This document shows, one piece after another, positions 11,771 through 20,630 of a DNA stretch of 64,000 nt. Position 1 is the first letter of the stretch, and every line of letters begins with the position of its first letter. The position numbers and the translations under genes are program-made. The stretch lies in contig NZ_LTBA01000001.1 in assembly GCF_001594005.1 (NCBI RefSeq), positions 186,001 to 250,000 on the forward strand, given 5' to 3'. The notes under the pieces were generated by a model. That model worked only from the letters and a program-made list of their open reading frames with translations, was not told the origin of the DNA and searched no databases. Source of the stretch: Clostridium tepidiprofundi DSM 19306. GTDB lineage: Bacteria; Bacillota; Clostridia; Clostridiales; Clostridiaceae.

Positions 11771-11799
11771 TTAAAAAACCTGCAATTATGCAGGTTTTT
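11771..11799 (-). terminator. intrinsic terminator after frr
   Basis: A perfect 10-bp stem (AAAACCTGCA with TGCAGGTTTT, 4-nt loop) continues into a run of T on the minus strand. It separates pyrH-frr from uppS, which should therefore have its own promoter. Confidence 0.85.
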
Positions 11800-11809
11800 A
11801 TATAATGTT

Positions 11810-12367
11810 TTATACTGTCATAATTTCAGCTTCTTTTTCTTTGATTATTTCATCTACTTTTTTGACATGTTTGTCAGTTTCTTTCTGTATTTTATCTTCA
11901 GCATTTTTAGCATCATCTTCAGTTATTTCATTACTCTTTTTTAAGGACTTAATCTTATCATTCGCATCACGTCTTATTGATCTTATTGCAATTTTACATT
12001 CTTCGCCTGCTTTTTTTACAGATTTAACCAAAGACTTTCTTGTTTCCTCAGTTAATTCTGGTATGATTAATCTAATAGCTGTACCATCATTTGAAGGATT
12101 CAATCCTAAATCTGATTTCAATATTGCTTTTTCGATTTCTTTAATTGAATTTTTATCATATGGTTGGATCAATAAAATTCTAGCTTCTGGTACAGAAATA
12201 TTAGCAAGTTGGTTTATAGGTGTCATTGTACCGTAATATTCAACTTCTATCTTTTCAAGTAATTTAGGATTTGCTCTCCCAGCCTTCATAGAAGCTAATT
12301 CAGCTTTTAAAACATGAATTGACTTATTCATTTTTTCATCAGCAAATTTTAAAATGTCTTTTACCAT
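11810..12367 (-). CDS. frr: ribosome recycling factor
   Basis: 185 residues, full length. With EF-G it splits post-termination ribosomes. It has the conserved segments [34 protein letters not shown] and the C-terminal helical [13 protein letters not shown]. It lies 14 nt after pyrH in the conserved rpsB-tsf-pyrH-frr order, with a terminator directly after. Confidence 0.97.
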   Translation of the reverse strand: MVKDILKFADEKMNKSIHVLKAELASMKAGRANPKLLEKIEVEYYGTMTPINQLANISVPEARILLIQPYDKNSIKEIEKAILKSDLGLNPSNDGTAIRLIIPELTEETRKSLVKSVKKAGEECKIAIRSIRRDANDKIKSLKKSNEITEDDAKNAEDKIQKETDKHVKKVDEIIKEKEAEIMTV

Positions 12368-12381
12368 ATAATTACCTCCCT

Positions 12382-13092
12382 CTATTTGTGTACTAAAGTA
12401 CCCGTAATTTTACCTAAAACAGCTTTTTTAATGTTTTCTGGTTTATTAAGTCCAAAAACCATTATTGGTATTTCGTTATCCATGCATAAAGATGTAGCAG
12501 TTGAATCCATCACCTGAAGTCCTTTTTCAAGTACATCTAAATATGTCAACTCCTCGAACTTTTTAGCATCATCATATTTATTTGGATCCTTATCATAAAC
12601 TCCATCTACGTTTTTTGCAAGCAAAATAATATCTGCCTCAATTTCTGCAGCTCTTAAAGCAGCAGTAGTATCTGTTGAAAAATAAGGATTACCCGTTCCA
12701 GCTGCAAAAATCACTACTCTTCCTTTTTCTAAATGTCGCATAGCTCTTCTTCTTATAAAAGGTTCTGCTACTTCTTTCATTTCTATTGCAGTTTGAACTC
12801 TTGTCTGAACTCCAATGCTTTCTAATGAATCTTGAAGTGCTAATGCATTTATACAAGTAGCCATCATACCCATATAGTCTGCAGTAGTTCTATCCATATT
12901 CTCTCCATTTCTACCTCTCCATATGTTTCCTCCACCTACAACTAAACAACATTGCACACCCATTTCTACTATTTCTTTTATTTGCTTTGAAATCTTTCGT
13001 GCAATATCAAAATCGATTCCAAAACCTTTTTTACCTGCTAAAGCTTCACCAGATAATTTTAACATTATTCTATTATATTTAACAGTTTCCAT
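12382..13092 (-). CDS. pyrH: UMP kinase
   Basis: 236 residues. It phosphorylates UMP to UDP with ATP. The amino-acid-kinase fold is recognisable from [13 protein letters not shown] at the N-terminus, the glycine-rich [15 protein letters not shown] and the nucleotide segment [20 protein letters not shown]. It forms a unit with frr. A strong hairpin between tsf and pyrH suggests partial attenuation or a separate promoter in 13093-13140. Confidence 0.96.
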   Translation of the reverse strand: METVKYNRIMLKLSGEALAGKKGFGIDFDIARKISKQIKEIVEMGVQCCLVVGGGNIWRGRNGENMDRTTADYMGMMATCINALALQDSLESIGVQTRVQTAIEMKEVAEPFIRRRAMRHLEKGRVVIFAAGTGNPYFSTDTTAALRAAEIEADIILLAKNVDGVYDKDPNKYDDAKKFEELTYLDVLEKGLQVMDSTATSLCMDNEIPIMVFGLNKPENIKKAVLGKITGTLVHK

Positions 13093-13134
13093 ATATTATT
13101 ATACCTCCAATATAAAAATAACTCAAATGACTTT

Positions 13135-13162
13135 AAAAAAAGAGAACACACTGTGTTCTCTT
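13135..13162 (-). terminator. intrinsic terminator after tsf
   Basis: AGAGAACACA and TGTGTTCTCT form a hairpin directly after the tsf stop, followed by six or more T on the minus strand. Confidence 0.85.
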
Positions 13163-13165
13163 ATA

Positions 13166-14086
13166 TTATTTGTCACCCATTTGCTTTTTTACTTCTTCAG
13201 CAAAATTTTCTTCTTTCTTCTCGATTCCTTCTCCTCTTTCAAATCTAACAAACTTATCTACTTTGATTTCAGAACCAACTTCTTTAGATTTATCTGCTAA
13301 ATACTTCTTAATGGTAACATCTGGATCTTTTACCCATGGCTGTTCAACCAAACAATTTTCTTTGAAATATTTATTTATTCTTCCCATAACCATTTTTTCG
13401 ACAACTTTTTCAGGTTTACCTTCATTTAAAGCTTGAACTCTGTATATTTCCTTTTCTTTTTCTAAACTTTCTTGATCAACAGCATCCCTATCTAAGAATA
13501 GTGGATTAGCAGCTGCTACTTGCATAGCTACTTCCTTAGCAACATTCTTTATTTCTTCATTATCACTATCACAGCTCAATTTAACCAAAACGCCTATTTT
13601 TCCGCCGCCATGTACATAACCATTAATTGCACCATTTTCAACAGTAAGTCTTTCAAATCTTCTAACAGTCATGTTTTCACCTAACTTAGCAATTAACGCA
13701 GTTACAGCATCTTTAACTGAAACACTCTGGTCAGCAATATATTTTTCTTCTAAAAGTTGCTCAACGCTCTCTACTGAAGAACCTGCAACTTGTTTTGCTA
13801 TATTATCAACAAAACTCTTAAATTCATCGTTTGCAGCAACAAAATCTGTTTCACAGTTTATTTCAACAACAGACGCCTTCTTACCATCTTCGGAAATATA
13901 AGTTTTTACTAGTCCTTCTGCTGCGATTCTACCAGCTTTTTTAGCTGCTGCAGCTAACCCTTTTTCTCTTAATATTTCTACAGCTTTTTTCATATCTCCA
14001 TCAGCTTCTGTTAAAGCTTTTTTACAGTTCATCATGCCTGCACCAGTTAATTCTCTTAACTCTTTTACCATGCTTGCAGTAATCAT
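13166..14086 (-). CDS. tsf: translation elongation factor Ts
   Basis: 306 residues. Nucleotide-exchange factor for EF-Tu. The start [20 protein letters not shown] and [20 protein letters not shown] are the canonical N-terminal EF-Ts domain; the [14 protein letters not shown] core motif follows. It is cotranscribed with rpsB 65 nt upstream and is followed by a terminator. Confidence 0.97.
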   Translation of the reverse strand: MITASMVKELRELTGAGMMNCKKALTEADGDMKKAVEILREKGLAAAAKKAGRIAAEGLVKTYISEDGKKASVVEINCETDFVAANDEFKSFVDNIAKQVAGSSVESVEQLLEEKYIADQSVSVKDAVTALIAKLGENMTVRRFERLTVENGAINGYVHGGGKIGVLVKLSCDSDNEEIKNVAKEVAMQVAAANPLFLDRDAVDQESLEKEKEIYRVQALNEGKPEKVVEKMVMGRINKYFKENCLVEQPWVKDPDVTIKKYLADKSKEVGSEIKVDKFVRFERGEGIEKKEENFAEEVKKQMGDK

Positions 14087-14151
14087 ATATTATTACCTCC
14101 TAAAGCTATCAATCATATAATTTTACATCTATCTTAATTCTAGGAGCAATA

Positions 14152-14853
14152 TTACTCAGCTAATTGCTCACCTTGTCTTCCTTCAATAACAGCATCAGCC
14201 ACTTTTGCAGCGATTAATTTTACTGCTCTAATAGCATCATCATTACCTGGTATTACGTAATCTATAGAATCTGGATCGCAATTTGTATCAACAATTGCAA
14301 CTACAGGGATTCCTAAAATTTTTGCTTCTGCTATTGCATTCTTCTCTTTTCTAGGATCTACAACGAACATTGCTCCAATATTCTTTACATTCATTTCCCT
14401 AATTCCGCCTAAATTCTTTTCAAGCTTTTCTCTTTCTTTTCTTAAATTAATAACTTCCTTTTTAGGCAAAACATCAAATGTTCCGTCTTCTTCCATAGCA
14501 TCTAATTCATCTAATCTGCTAATTCTTGTTCTTATTGTCTTGAAGTTAGTAAGCATACCACCAAGCCATCTATTCCTAACAAAATACATTCCACATCTAA
14601 CAGCTTCTTCAGAAATAGCTTCTTGAGCTTGTTTTTTAGTACCTACAAATAGAACATCTTTTCCTTCTGCTGAAACAGACTTGATGAATTCATAAGCTAC
14701 ATCGATCATTTTAACTGTTTTTTGAAGATCAATGATATATATACCATTTCTTTCTGTGAATATGTATGGAGCCATTTTAGGATTCCATCTTCTAGTTTGG
14801 TGTCCAAAATGCACACCTGCTTCTAATAACTGTTTCATACTAATAACTGACAT
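14152..14853 (-). CDS. rpsB: 30S ribosomal protein S2
   Basis: 233 residues, complete. S2 signatures are [20 protein letters not shown] at the N-terminus and [20 protein letters not shown] near the end. The leader contains a promoter at 14960-14988 and a nested hairpin at 14883-14938, both described separately. It is the first gene of the rpsB-tsf unit. Confidence 0.98.
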   Translation of the reverse strand: MSVISMKQLLEAGVHFGHQTRRWNPKMAPYIFTERNGIYIIDLQKTVKMIDVAYEFIKSVSAEGKDVLFVGTKKQAQEAISEEAVRCGMYFVRNRWLGGMLTNFKTIRTRISRLDELDAMEEDGTFDVLPKKEVINLRKEREKLEKNLGGIREMNVKNIGAMFVVDPRKEKNAIAEAKILGIPVVAIVDTNCDPDSIDYVIPGNDDAIRAVKLIAAKVADAVIEGRQGEQLAE

Positions 14854-14882
14854 ATTTAATTACCTCCTGTGGTTTATTCCTC

Positions 14883-14938
14883 CATTATCCTTAATTTTAT
14901 AGACACCCAAATAGGAACCATCTATAAATTGGATAATG
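14883..14938 (-). ncRNA. structured 5' leader of rpsB (candidate ribosomal-protein leader)
   Basis: Within the roughly 100-nt untranslated leader, two perfect 8-bp stems are nested: CATTATCC (14938-14931) pairs with GGATAATG (14890-14883), and TTTATAGA (14928-14921) pairs with TCTATAAA (14903-14896), around a 17-nt loop containing GGTTCC. Ribosomal-protein operons are often autoregulated by the encoded protein binding such leaders. I see the structure; a role in S2 feedback is inference. Confidence 0.5.
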
Positions 14939-14959
14939 TGTGTATTTCTTACCTAATGT

Positions 14960-14988
14960 AGTATACCATAAGGTTTATACGGAATCAA
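14960..14988 (-). promoter_or_regulatory. sigma-A promoter of rpsB-tsf
   Basis: On the minus strand TTGATT and TATACT are separated by exactly 17 nt. The start site would lie near 14953, about 100 nt ahead of the rpsB ATG. Confidence 0.8.
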
Positions 14989-15002
14989 TAAAAAATATTA
15001 TT

Positions 15003-15776
15003 TTATTTAATCTTTTTTAGTTCATCTAATAATTTATCATTTAATATTCTTATGTGAGTACCTTTCATACCTAAAGATCTCGATTCAATAACGCCTGCAC
15101 TCTCAAATTTTCTAAGAGCATTTACTATTACTGATCTAGTTATTCCAACTTTATCAGCGATTTTAGAAGCAACCAAAAGCCCCTCATCTCCATCTAATTC
15201 ATTAAAAATGTGTGCAACAGCTTCTAATTCAGAATAAGAAAGAGTACCTATTGCAAGCTGAACTACAGCTTTTTTTCTTGCTTCTTCTTCTAAAGCTTCT
15301 TGCTTGGCTCTTAAAATTTCCAGCCCTACTATAGTAGCACTATACTCTGCTAGAACTAAATCTTCCTCAGTAAAAGGCTTATCAAATCTTGAAAGTAGAA
15401 GAGTACCTAATCTTTCTCTGTTACCTATAATAGGAACTATAGTTGTTATTTTATTGCTAACATTGCATTCTTCTTCTTCATTTAATACACAGCGATCTAT
15501 ATTATTTAAGTTTGGTCTTGTTTCATCAATACCGAGCAACTTATTGTTATATTTCTCAGGGAACCTTTTATCAACAGAAACAATTTCTTTCATAATACCA
15601 CACTCAAAGCCACTCGAAAAATTATGACCTAGTATTTTTCCTCTTCTGCTAGTAACATAAACATCGCTTTCTAATACCTCACTGAGTAATTTACAAATAT
15701 CACTAAAAACTACAGGCTCTGCTCCAGATTTTTGTAATATTTTATTTAACATTCGTGTTTTTTTTAATAATGACAT
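15003..15776 (-). CDS. codY: GTP-sensing global transcriptional repressor CodY
   Basis: 257 residues, full length. CodY responds to GTP and branched-chain amino acids through an N-terminal GAF domain and binds DNA through a C-terminal winged helix; here the helix-turn-helix reads [20 protein letters not shown] (about residues 200-220). The start has an AGGAGG site. It stands alone between topA and rpsB; its usual Bacillus neighbours hslVU and xerC are absent. Confidence 0.97.
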   Translation of the reverse strand: MSLLKKTRMLNKILQKSGAEPVVFSDICKLLSEVLESDVYVTSRRGKILGHNFSSGFECGIMKEIVSVDKRFPEKYNNKLLGIDETRPNLNNIDRCVLNEEEECNVSNKITTIVPIIGNRERLGTLLLSRFDKPFTEEDLVLAEYSATIVGLEILRAKQEALEEEARKKAVVQLAIGTLSYSELEAVAHIFNELDGDEGLLVASKIADKVGITRSVIVNALRKFESAGVIESRSLGMKGTHIRILNDKLLDELKKIK

Positions 15777-15895
15777 CTTAATTCCTCCTATTTTTCTTTA
15801 AATAATAATTGTGTAACTTATAGTAAACTATAGATAACTATAGGTATATTTTTAATTGCACAAATATTTAAAATATTTTGAATTATATCCTTAAC

Positions 15896-15925
15896 ATACT
15901 ATCATATAATAACATATGATAGTAT
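15896..15925. repeat. 12-bp perfect inverted repeat between codY and topA
   Basis: ATACTATCATAT and ATATGATAGTAT flank a 6-nt loop. There is no T-run on the minus strand, so it is a poor terminator for topA. It may be an operator or an RNA-stabilising hairpin. Confidence 0.5.
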
Positions 15926-15984
15926 TTAATTCAACATATTTTTGAAGCTTTTCGACATAATATTCTATTATTTTTATAATTAAT

Positions 15985-18066
15985 TTACTTGGTATATGTT
16001 TCCGTATATTTACACTCCCTGTTGGAACACACCAAATAATCTCCTTTAGATTTGCTATGCTTTTTTACTAATATCTCACCACATTCTGGACACTTTTTGT
16101 TCACTGGTTCAGCCCAACTAACAAAATTACATTCAGGGTAATTACTACATCCATAAAAAGTTCTTCCTTTTTTACTTTTTCTAACTAAAATTTTTCCGCC
16201 ACATTTAGGACAACTAACATCAAGTTCTTTCACTAAAGGCTTCGTGTTTTTACATTCTGGATAGCCTGGACAAGCTAGAAAATCGCCAAATCGTCCATGT
16301 TTAATAACCATCATTCTGCCACATTTTTCACATTTAACGTCACTAACCTTATCTTCTATAGTAATTTTTGAAATCTCCTTCTCTGCTATTTCAATAGCTT
16401 TCTTAAGTGGCTCAAAAAATTCAGCTACAACTCTATTCCATTCAACATTTCCTTCTTCTATTTCATCTAACTTATTTTCCATTTCTGCTGTAAAATCAAC
16501 ATCAACAATTTGTGTAAAATACTTGCTAACTAAATCATTAACAACATTCCCCAACTCAGTTGGTTGAAGTGCCTTATTCTCTCTCTCAATATATTTTCTA
16601 CTCAAAAGTGTTGAAATTATAGGAGCATATGTACTCGGCCTCCCTATTCCATTCTCTTCTAAGGTTTTAACTAATGAAGCTTCAGTATATTTAGCAGGAG
16701 GTTGAGTAAAATGTTGTTTGCCATCTATTGTATCACATAATAATTCATCATTTTCGTTTAATGAAGGTAACCTCATACTCTTATTATCTTCATCTGAAGA
16801 AAAATTATAAATTTTAGTAAAACCATCAAATTCAATAGTTGAACCACTTGCTCTTAAAACATAATCATCATTGCTTATATCAATTGTTTTGCTATTGTAT
16901 ATACAATTCTCCATTTGGCTAGCCATGAATCTATTCCATATTACTCTATATACTTTTAATTGCTGAGTATTTAAGCTCAATTTAGCTATTTCAGGGGTAA
17001 TATTAATATTAGTTGGCCTTATTGCTTCATGAGCATCTTGAGTATTCTTTTTGCTTTTGTATATTTTTGGCTTCTCCGGAAGATACTTTTCACCAAATGT
17101 ATCCAATATATATTTTCTTGCTGCTGTTTGTGCTTCATTAGATACCCTTACAGAATCAGTTCTCATATAAGTTATCAATCCTATAGTACCGTAACCCTTA
17201 ACATCAACTCCTTCATAGAGCTGTTGTGCGATTGACATAGTTTTCTTTGTGCTAAAATTAAGTTTTTTGTATGCTTCCTGCTGCAACGTACTTGTTGTAA
17301 AGGGTGGAAGAGGACTTTTACTTTTCTTACTTTTTTTAATTCTAGATACAATAAACTTTCCTTTTTTTAATTTGTCAATTATTTTATCAGCTTCTTCTTT
17401 AGTATTTATATCAATTTTCCTTTTTTGGTATTGAATTAGCTTAACCTTTAGTTTATTTTTATTTTTCATCTCACTCAATAAAGCCTCTATTGTCCAATAT
17501 TCCTTTGGTTCAAACTTATTAATCTCTTCCTCTCTACTACAAATCATTTTAAGAGCTACAGATTGCACCCTTCCTGCACTTAATCCCCACTTTACTTTTC
17601 TCCATAATATAGGGCTTATTTCATATCCAACAAGTCTGTCTAATACTCTTCTAGCCTGTTGAGCATCAACTAAATTTTTGTTTATTTTTCTCGGCGACTT
17701 TATAGCATTTTTAATTGTCGACTTAGTTATTTCATTAAATTCAATTCTACATTTTTGATCTTCATCAATTTTCAATGCTTTTGCTAAGTGCCATGATATC
17801 GCTTCTCCCTCTCTATCAGGGTCTGTAGCAAGAAATACTTTGTCAGATTTTTTTGCTTGTTTTCTTAAATTTTCTAAAGTTTTTCCTTTTCCCCTTATAG
17901 TTATATATTTAGGAGTATAATTATTGTCTACATCCACACCTAATTGACTTTTAGGCAAATCTCTTATATGTCCCATAGTGGCTTCAACAACATAATTTTT
18001 GCCAAGATATTTTTTAATTGTTTTAGACTTTGCAGGTGACTCAACTATAACTAATTTTTGTCCCAT
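15985..18066 (-). CDS. topA: DNA topoisomerase I
   Basis: 693 residues. Type IA enzyme that relaxes negative supercoils. The Toprim start QKLVIVESPAKSKTIKKYLG, the FLATDPDREGEAISWHLAKAL acidic motif and the active-site tyrosine block GLITYMRTDSVRVSNEA (near residue 300) are present. The C-terminus carries three four-cysteine zinc ribbons (CEKCGRMM, CPKCGGKI, CPECGEIL). It follows dprA in the standard Firmicutes order. Confidence 0.97.
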   Translation of the reverse strand: MGQKLVIVESPAKSKTIKKYLGKNYVVEATMGHIRDLPKSQLGVDVDNNYTPKYITIRGKGKTLENLRKQAKKSDKVFLATDPDREGEAISWHLAKALKIDEDQKCRIEFNEITKSTIKNAIKSPRKINKNLVDAQQARRVLDRLVGYEISPILWRKVKWGLSAGRVQSVALKMICSREEEINKFEPKEYWTIEALLSEMKNKNKLKVKLIQYQKRKIDINTKEEADKIIDKLKKGKFIVSRIKKSKKSKSPLPPFTTSTLQQEAYKKLNFSTKKTMSIAQQLYEGVDVKGYGTIGLITYMRTDSVRVSNEAQTAARKYILDTFGEKYLPEKPKIYKSKKNTQDAHEAIRPTNINITPEIAKLSLNTQQLKVYRVIWNRFMASQMENCIYNSKTIDISNDDYVLRASGSTIEFDGFTKIYNFSSDEDNKSMRLPSLNENDELLCDTIDGKQHFTQPPAKYTEASLVKTLEENGIGRPSTYAPIISTLLSRKYIERENKALQPTELGNVVNDLVSKYFTQIVDVDFTAEMENKLDEIEEGNVEWNRVVAEFFEPLKKAIEIAEKEISKITIEDKVSDVKCEKCGRMMVIKHGRFGDFLACPGYPECKNTKPLVKELDVSCPKCGGKILVRKSKKGRTFYGCSNYPECNFVSWAEPVNKKCPECGEILVKKHSKSKGDYLVCSNRECKYTETYTK

Positions 18067-18125
18067 ATTAACCCCTCCATTTATATGAATAATTTCGCAT
18101 TAATTTAAATCATTAAATTCGATTT

Positions 18126-19220
18126 CTACGAAAATCTATCATTAATCCTAACATAATAATTTCCTGATAAACATTTTACTTCATTATTGATCTGCATTTC
18201 AAATAATAACTCATATAAACACTTAATGTCAATATTAGTTATTCTAATTATTTCATCAATATGTATTGGTTTATCACTAATTAATTTATTAATTATACCA
18301 TAATTTTTATTTTTTGAATTAATTGTTTTTGTTTTACTTTTAGCTTCAATCAAATATTGTATACCAAGTAACTCAAATAAATCTTTCATGCATGTAAAAG
18401 GATATGCACCATCTTTAATGAGTTTATTTGTTCCTCTACTCTTATCTGAAAAAACTGATCCTGGAACTGCCATTACATCTTTACCTTGGTTAAGTGCAGA
18501 ACTTGCAGTTATAAGTGAGCCACTTTTAATGTCTGCTTCAACAACTATTACTATATCACTTAAACCACTTATTATTCTATTCCTTATAGGAAAGTTATAA
18601 GGATAAGGCTTAGTACCAAATGGGAATTCCGATAATATACACCCATTGTTAATTAATTCATTATAAAGTTGCATATTTTCTCTTGGATATATAATATCCA
18701 TACCTGTTCCTAAAACAGCACATGTGAATCCTGAATTTGCGATTGTAACCTTATGTGCAAAAGTATCAATACCTCTAGCCATTCCGCTTATCACATTTAT
18801 ATTATTCTTTGCCAATTCCTTAGCTATTAGCTCTGTAGTATTTTGACCATAAAAAGTACATTTTCTCGCTCCAACTATTGCTATGGATGGATTGGTATTT
18901 AAAAATTGAATTTTTCCTCTATAATACATTACACTTGGTGAATCGTCAAAATTTTTCAGCTTTTGAGGATATAATTCATCGTAATAATTAATGATATTAA
19001 CATTATCATTAAGCATTTTCTCTTTTATTTTATTTATTTTTTCCTTATTCCATGCATTTTTTAGACATTTAATAATTTTACTATTGAAAATATCATAGTC
19101 TTGCTCATTTGCAATATATCTGTACCAAATATGCTCAGTAGTTTTAAACTTTTTGAGAATATCAAGTTTTATATTGGGATTTAATTTGACAAGCGAATAC
19201 CATATATCAAAATCAATCAT
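18126..19220 (-). CDS. dprA: DNA processing protein DprA (Smf)
   Basis: 364 residues. DprA loads RecA on incoming single-stranded DNA during transformation. The Rossmann-like core (about 105-290) contains IAIVGARKCTFYGQ, NVISGMARGIDTFAHK, CAVLGTGMDIIYPREN and the SEFPFGTKPYPYNFPIRNRI block; a winged-helix-like C-terminus follows. It is directly downstream of the comM 3' fragment. In this lysogen comM's promoter is 40 kb away, so dprA must rely on a nearby promoter. Confidence 0.95.
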   Translation of the reverse strand: MIDFDIWYSLVKLNPNIKLDILKKFKTTEHIWYRYIANEQDYDIFNSKIIKCLKNAWNKEKINKIKEKMLNDNVNIINYYDELYPQKLKNFDDSPSVMYYRGKIQFLNTNPSIAIVGARKCTFYGQNTTELIAKELAKNNINVISGMARGIDTFAHKVTIANSGFTCAVLGTGMDIIYPRENMQLYNELINNGCILSEFPFGTKPYPYNFPIRNRIISGLSDIVIVVEADIKSGSLITASSALNQGKDVMAVPGSVFSDKSRGTNKLIKDGAYPFTCMKDLFELLGIQYLIEAKSKTKTINSKNKNYGIINKLISDKPIHIDEIIRITNIDIKCLYELLFEMQINNEVKCLSGNYYVRINDRFS

Positions 19221-19261
19221 TTTACTCGATCTCCTTAATATCTAAAATAATAGCTCTTTTA

Positions 19262-19749
19262 CTATATAATATTACCATTGATAAATTTTCTATAATTGAT
19301 AGCTTCAATTATATCTTCTTGAAGTATATTCTCTCTATTTTTTAAATCGGCTATTGTTCTAGATACTTTCAATATTCTATAATATGCACGTGTACTAATT
19401 TTATAATTTGTGAATATTTTTTTCATAATACTTTCACATTTTTCATCAAGTTCACAATATCTTTTTATTAATTTTACATTCATTTGAGAATTTGTATTTA
19501 TAGATTCATATTTAAATCTAGTCTTTTGAATGTCTCTTGCAATAGAAACTCTTTTTTTAATCGCACTAGATGTCTCCCCCATATTCTCTTTCTTTATATC
19601 GCTATATTTTGAAGGACTAACAAAAGTAAACATATCTATTCTGTCTATCAAAGGTCCTGATAATTTATTTAGATATCTTTTTCTTTCATACTCGCTACAC
19701 AAACACTTTCTTTGGTCTGAAGCAAAATATCCACATGGACATGGATTCA
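19262..19749 (-). pseudogene. comM: comM (YifB/Mg-chelatase-like ATPase), 3' fragment cut by prophage
   Basis: The minus-strand frame reads NPCPCGYFASDQRKCLCSEY and then the ComM C-terminal region (KLSGPLIDRIDMFTFV; RAYYRILKVSRTIADL). The residues NPCPCG are encoded across the attachment core. It has no credible start of its own. Together with 59987-61026 it rebuilds a 1521-nt gene of 506 codons plus stop, so excision should restore comM exactly. ComM is a hexameric helicase that aids branch migration in natural transformation. Confidence 0.92.
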
Positions 19750-20217
19750 GATTGCAAGTTTGACATTGTGAAAAAAAAGTTTCTACATATTATATGTAAT
19801 AAAAATTCACCCGGAATTAAGTTGAAAAATCTAAGAGTAAAAAATAATGTTACTTTAAGTCAATTAGCTAAATATACAGGTATAAGTTCAAAAACTTTAC
19901 AAAGAATCGAGAACGATAAAGTTAAAAAACCTTATTATTACTGGAAAAAAATTTGTGATTATTTCGGTATAAATCATATTGATTATTTAGAATTATTGAC
20001 CTTACCGGAAAAAACTATTCAAGAAAAGTTAATAAAAATTAGAGCTCTACTTGGAGCTAGAACATGGAAAGAAGTAGCGGAATATTTGGGGTACAGTAAA
20101 GAATTTGTTAGTGATTTACTTACTCGCTATACCCCAAATAAAAAACACTTATATATAATAAACAATACTTTAAATAATCTAAAAAACAATGCTCTAAAAA
20201 ATGGTGGCAAATTCTAA
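19735..20217 (+). CDS. tandem helix-turn-helix protein; open in frame with integrase across attP
   Basis: Residues about 28-80 form an XRE-type HTH (KLKNLRVKNNVTLSQLAKYT...) and about 95-140 a second HTH (ARTWKEVAEYLGYSKEFVSD). Two possible ATG codons, 19735 and 19741, lie in host comM sequence; the phage version of these codons is ACG. No start candidate (ATG 19735/19741, GTG 19768, TTG 19822) has a Shine-Dalgarno site, unlike nearly all other genes here. In the excised circle codon GAT at 19750 follows integrase Ser514 directly, so this may be the integrase C-terminal extension, or a separate regulator starting at TTG 19822. It ends at a bidirectional terminator. Confidence 0.6.
   Translation: MDMDSDCKFDIVKKKFLHIICNKNSPGIKLKNLRVKNNVTLSQLAKYTGISSKTLQRIENDKVKKPYYYWKKICDYFGINHIDYLELLTLPEKTIQEKLIKIRALLGARTWKEVAEYLGYSKEFVSDLLTRYTPNKKHLYIINNTLNNLKNNALKNGGKF
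19743..19749. other. attL core
   Basis: GGATTCA is identical to 59987-59993. To its left the host bases ATGGACAT differ at two positions from the ACGGACAC of attR, so the crossover must lie within these 7 bp. Host comM lies to the left and phage DNA to the right. Confidence 0.85.
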
Positions 20218-20240
20218 ATTGCTACCTTCTTTTTATTTTT
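20203..20240. terminator. bidirectional intrinsic terminator at left end of prophage
   Basis: GGTGGCAA pairs with TTGCTACC across 8 nt; the plus-strand side runs into TTCTTTTTATTTTT and the minus-strand side into ATTTTTTAG. It can end the HTH/integrase transcript and the convergent SOS-promoter transcript. Confidence 0.8.
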
Positions 20241-20306
20241 ATCACTATGTTTAATCACAACCCTCCTTTTGCCTTTCATATCTTTGATTAAGACTTTAAT
20301 TATCAC
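20214..20306 (-). CDS. putative 30-residue basic micro-protein under an SOS-type promoter
   Basis: GTG at 20306, preceded by GAGGGGG about 9 nt upstream, opens a frame of 30 codons ending at 20214: VIIKVLIKDMKGKRRVVIKH then a lysine-rich tail. It is the only reasonable reading frame in the short unit from the promoter at 20387-20427 to the terminator at 20203-20226. I do not recognise a family. The unit could equally be a small RNA. Confidence 0.3.
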   Translation of the reverse strand: MIIKVLIKDMKGKRRVVIKHSDKNKKKVAI

Positions 20307-20325
20307 GTCAACAACCCCCTCAGCT

Positions 20326-20358
20326 TTATTTACCGTATCTATTTATGTCATAGTACAT
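20326..20358 (-). CDS. possible 10-codon leader peptide
   Basis: ATG at 20358 with AAAGG 12 nt upstream encodes MYYDINRYGK then stop. It is the first frame of the SOS-promoter unit; its reality is uncertain. Confidence 0.15.
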   Translation of the reverse strand: MYYDINRYGK

Positions 20359-20386
20359 AATTAATTCTAATTACCTTTCTTACTAA

Positions 20387-20427
20387 ATTATAACTCTACA
20401 ATTATCACTTTTCAAGAACGTACGTTC
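20387..20427 (-). promoter_or_regulatory. SOS (LexA/DinR-type) box and sigma-A promoter
   Basis: On the minus strand CGAACGTACGTTCT (20428-20415) matches the Gram-positive LexA consensus CGAACRNRYGTTCG at 13 of 14 positions. The -35 TTGAAA (20415-20410) abuts it directly, with a 17-nt spacer and -10 TATAAT (20392-20387). LexA bound there would block RNA polymerase. Confidence 0.75.
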
Positions 20428-20590
20428 GATTTTTTTCTCTAATAAATTGTTTTTATAAGATATATCTTATGTATCTATTATATAACAGAATCGTATCGAG
20501 TGCCCCGATATTTCCGACAAAATTTGACAATTAATATTGCATAATTATATATATTTATACATTTTTACGCAATATCTGACACAACTTTCT

Positions 20591-20622
20591 TGTATACGAC
20601 AACTGTATACATAGCGTATAAT
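20591..20622 (+). promoter_or_regulatory. operator-like inverted repeat and -10 of the small HTH gene
   Basis: TGTATAC-N7-GTATACA lies just upstream of TATAAT at 20617-20622, which has no good -35. The start codon (GTG 20631 or ATG 20634) is only about 8-12 nt after the -10, so the transcript is probably leaderless. The repeat is a likely binding site for an HTH regulator, perhaps the product itself. Confidence 0.5.
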
Positions 20623-20630
20623 TTATACCG

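Larger units (their letters stand above)
20241..20630. other. 390-bp non-coding control region at the left end
   Basis: No long frame is present. It holds the SOS promoter unit on the minus strand, a plus-strand TTGACA (20524) with a weak AT-rich -10 17 nt on, and two inverted repeats with 7-nt spacers: TATCG-N7-CGATA (20494-20510) and TGTATAC-N7-GTATACA (20591-20611). Confidence 0.6.

Noticed and set aside
19262..19702. comM 3' fragment as an independent gene
   Set aside because: The apparent TTG start lies inside the conserved ComM sequence and has no ribosome site.
20416..20436. Palindrome plus T-run as a plus-strand terminator
   Set aside because: GAAC-GTAC-GTTC allows only a 4-bp stem; the match to the LexA consensus beside a promoter is the better explanation.
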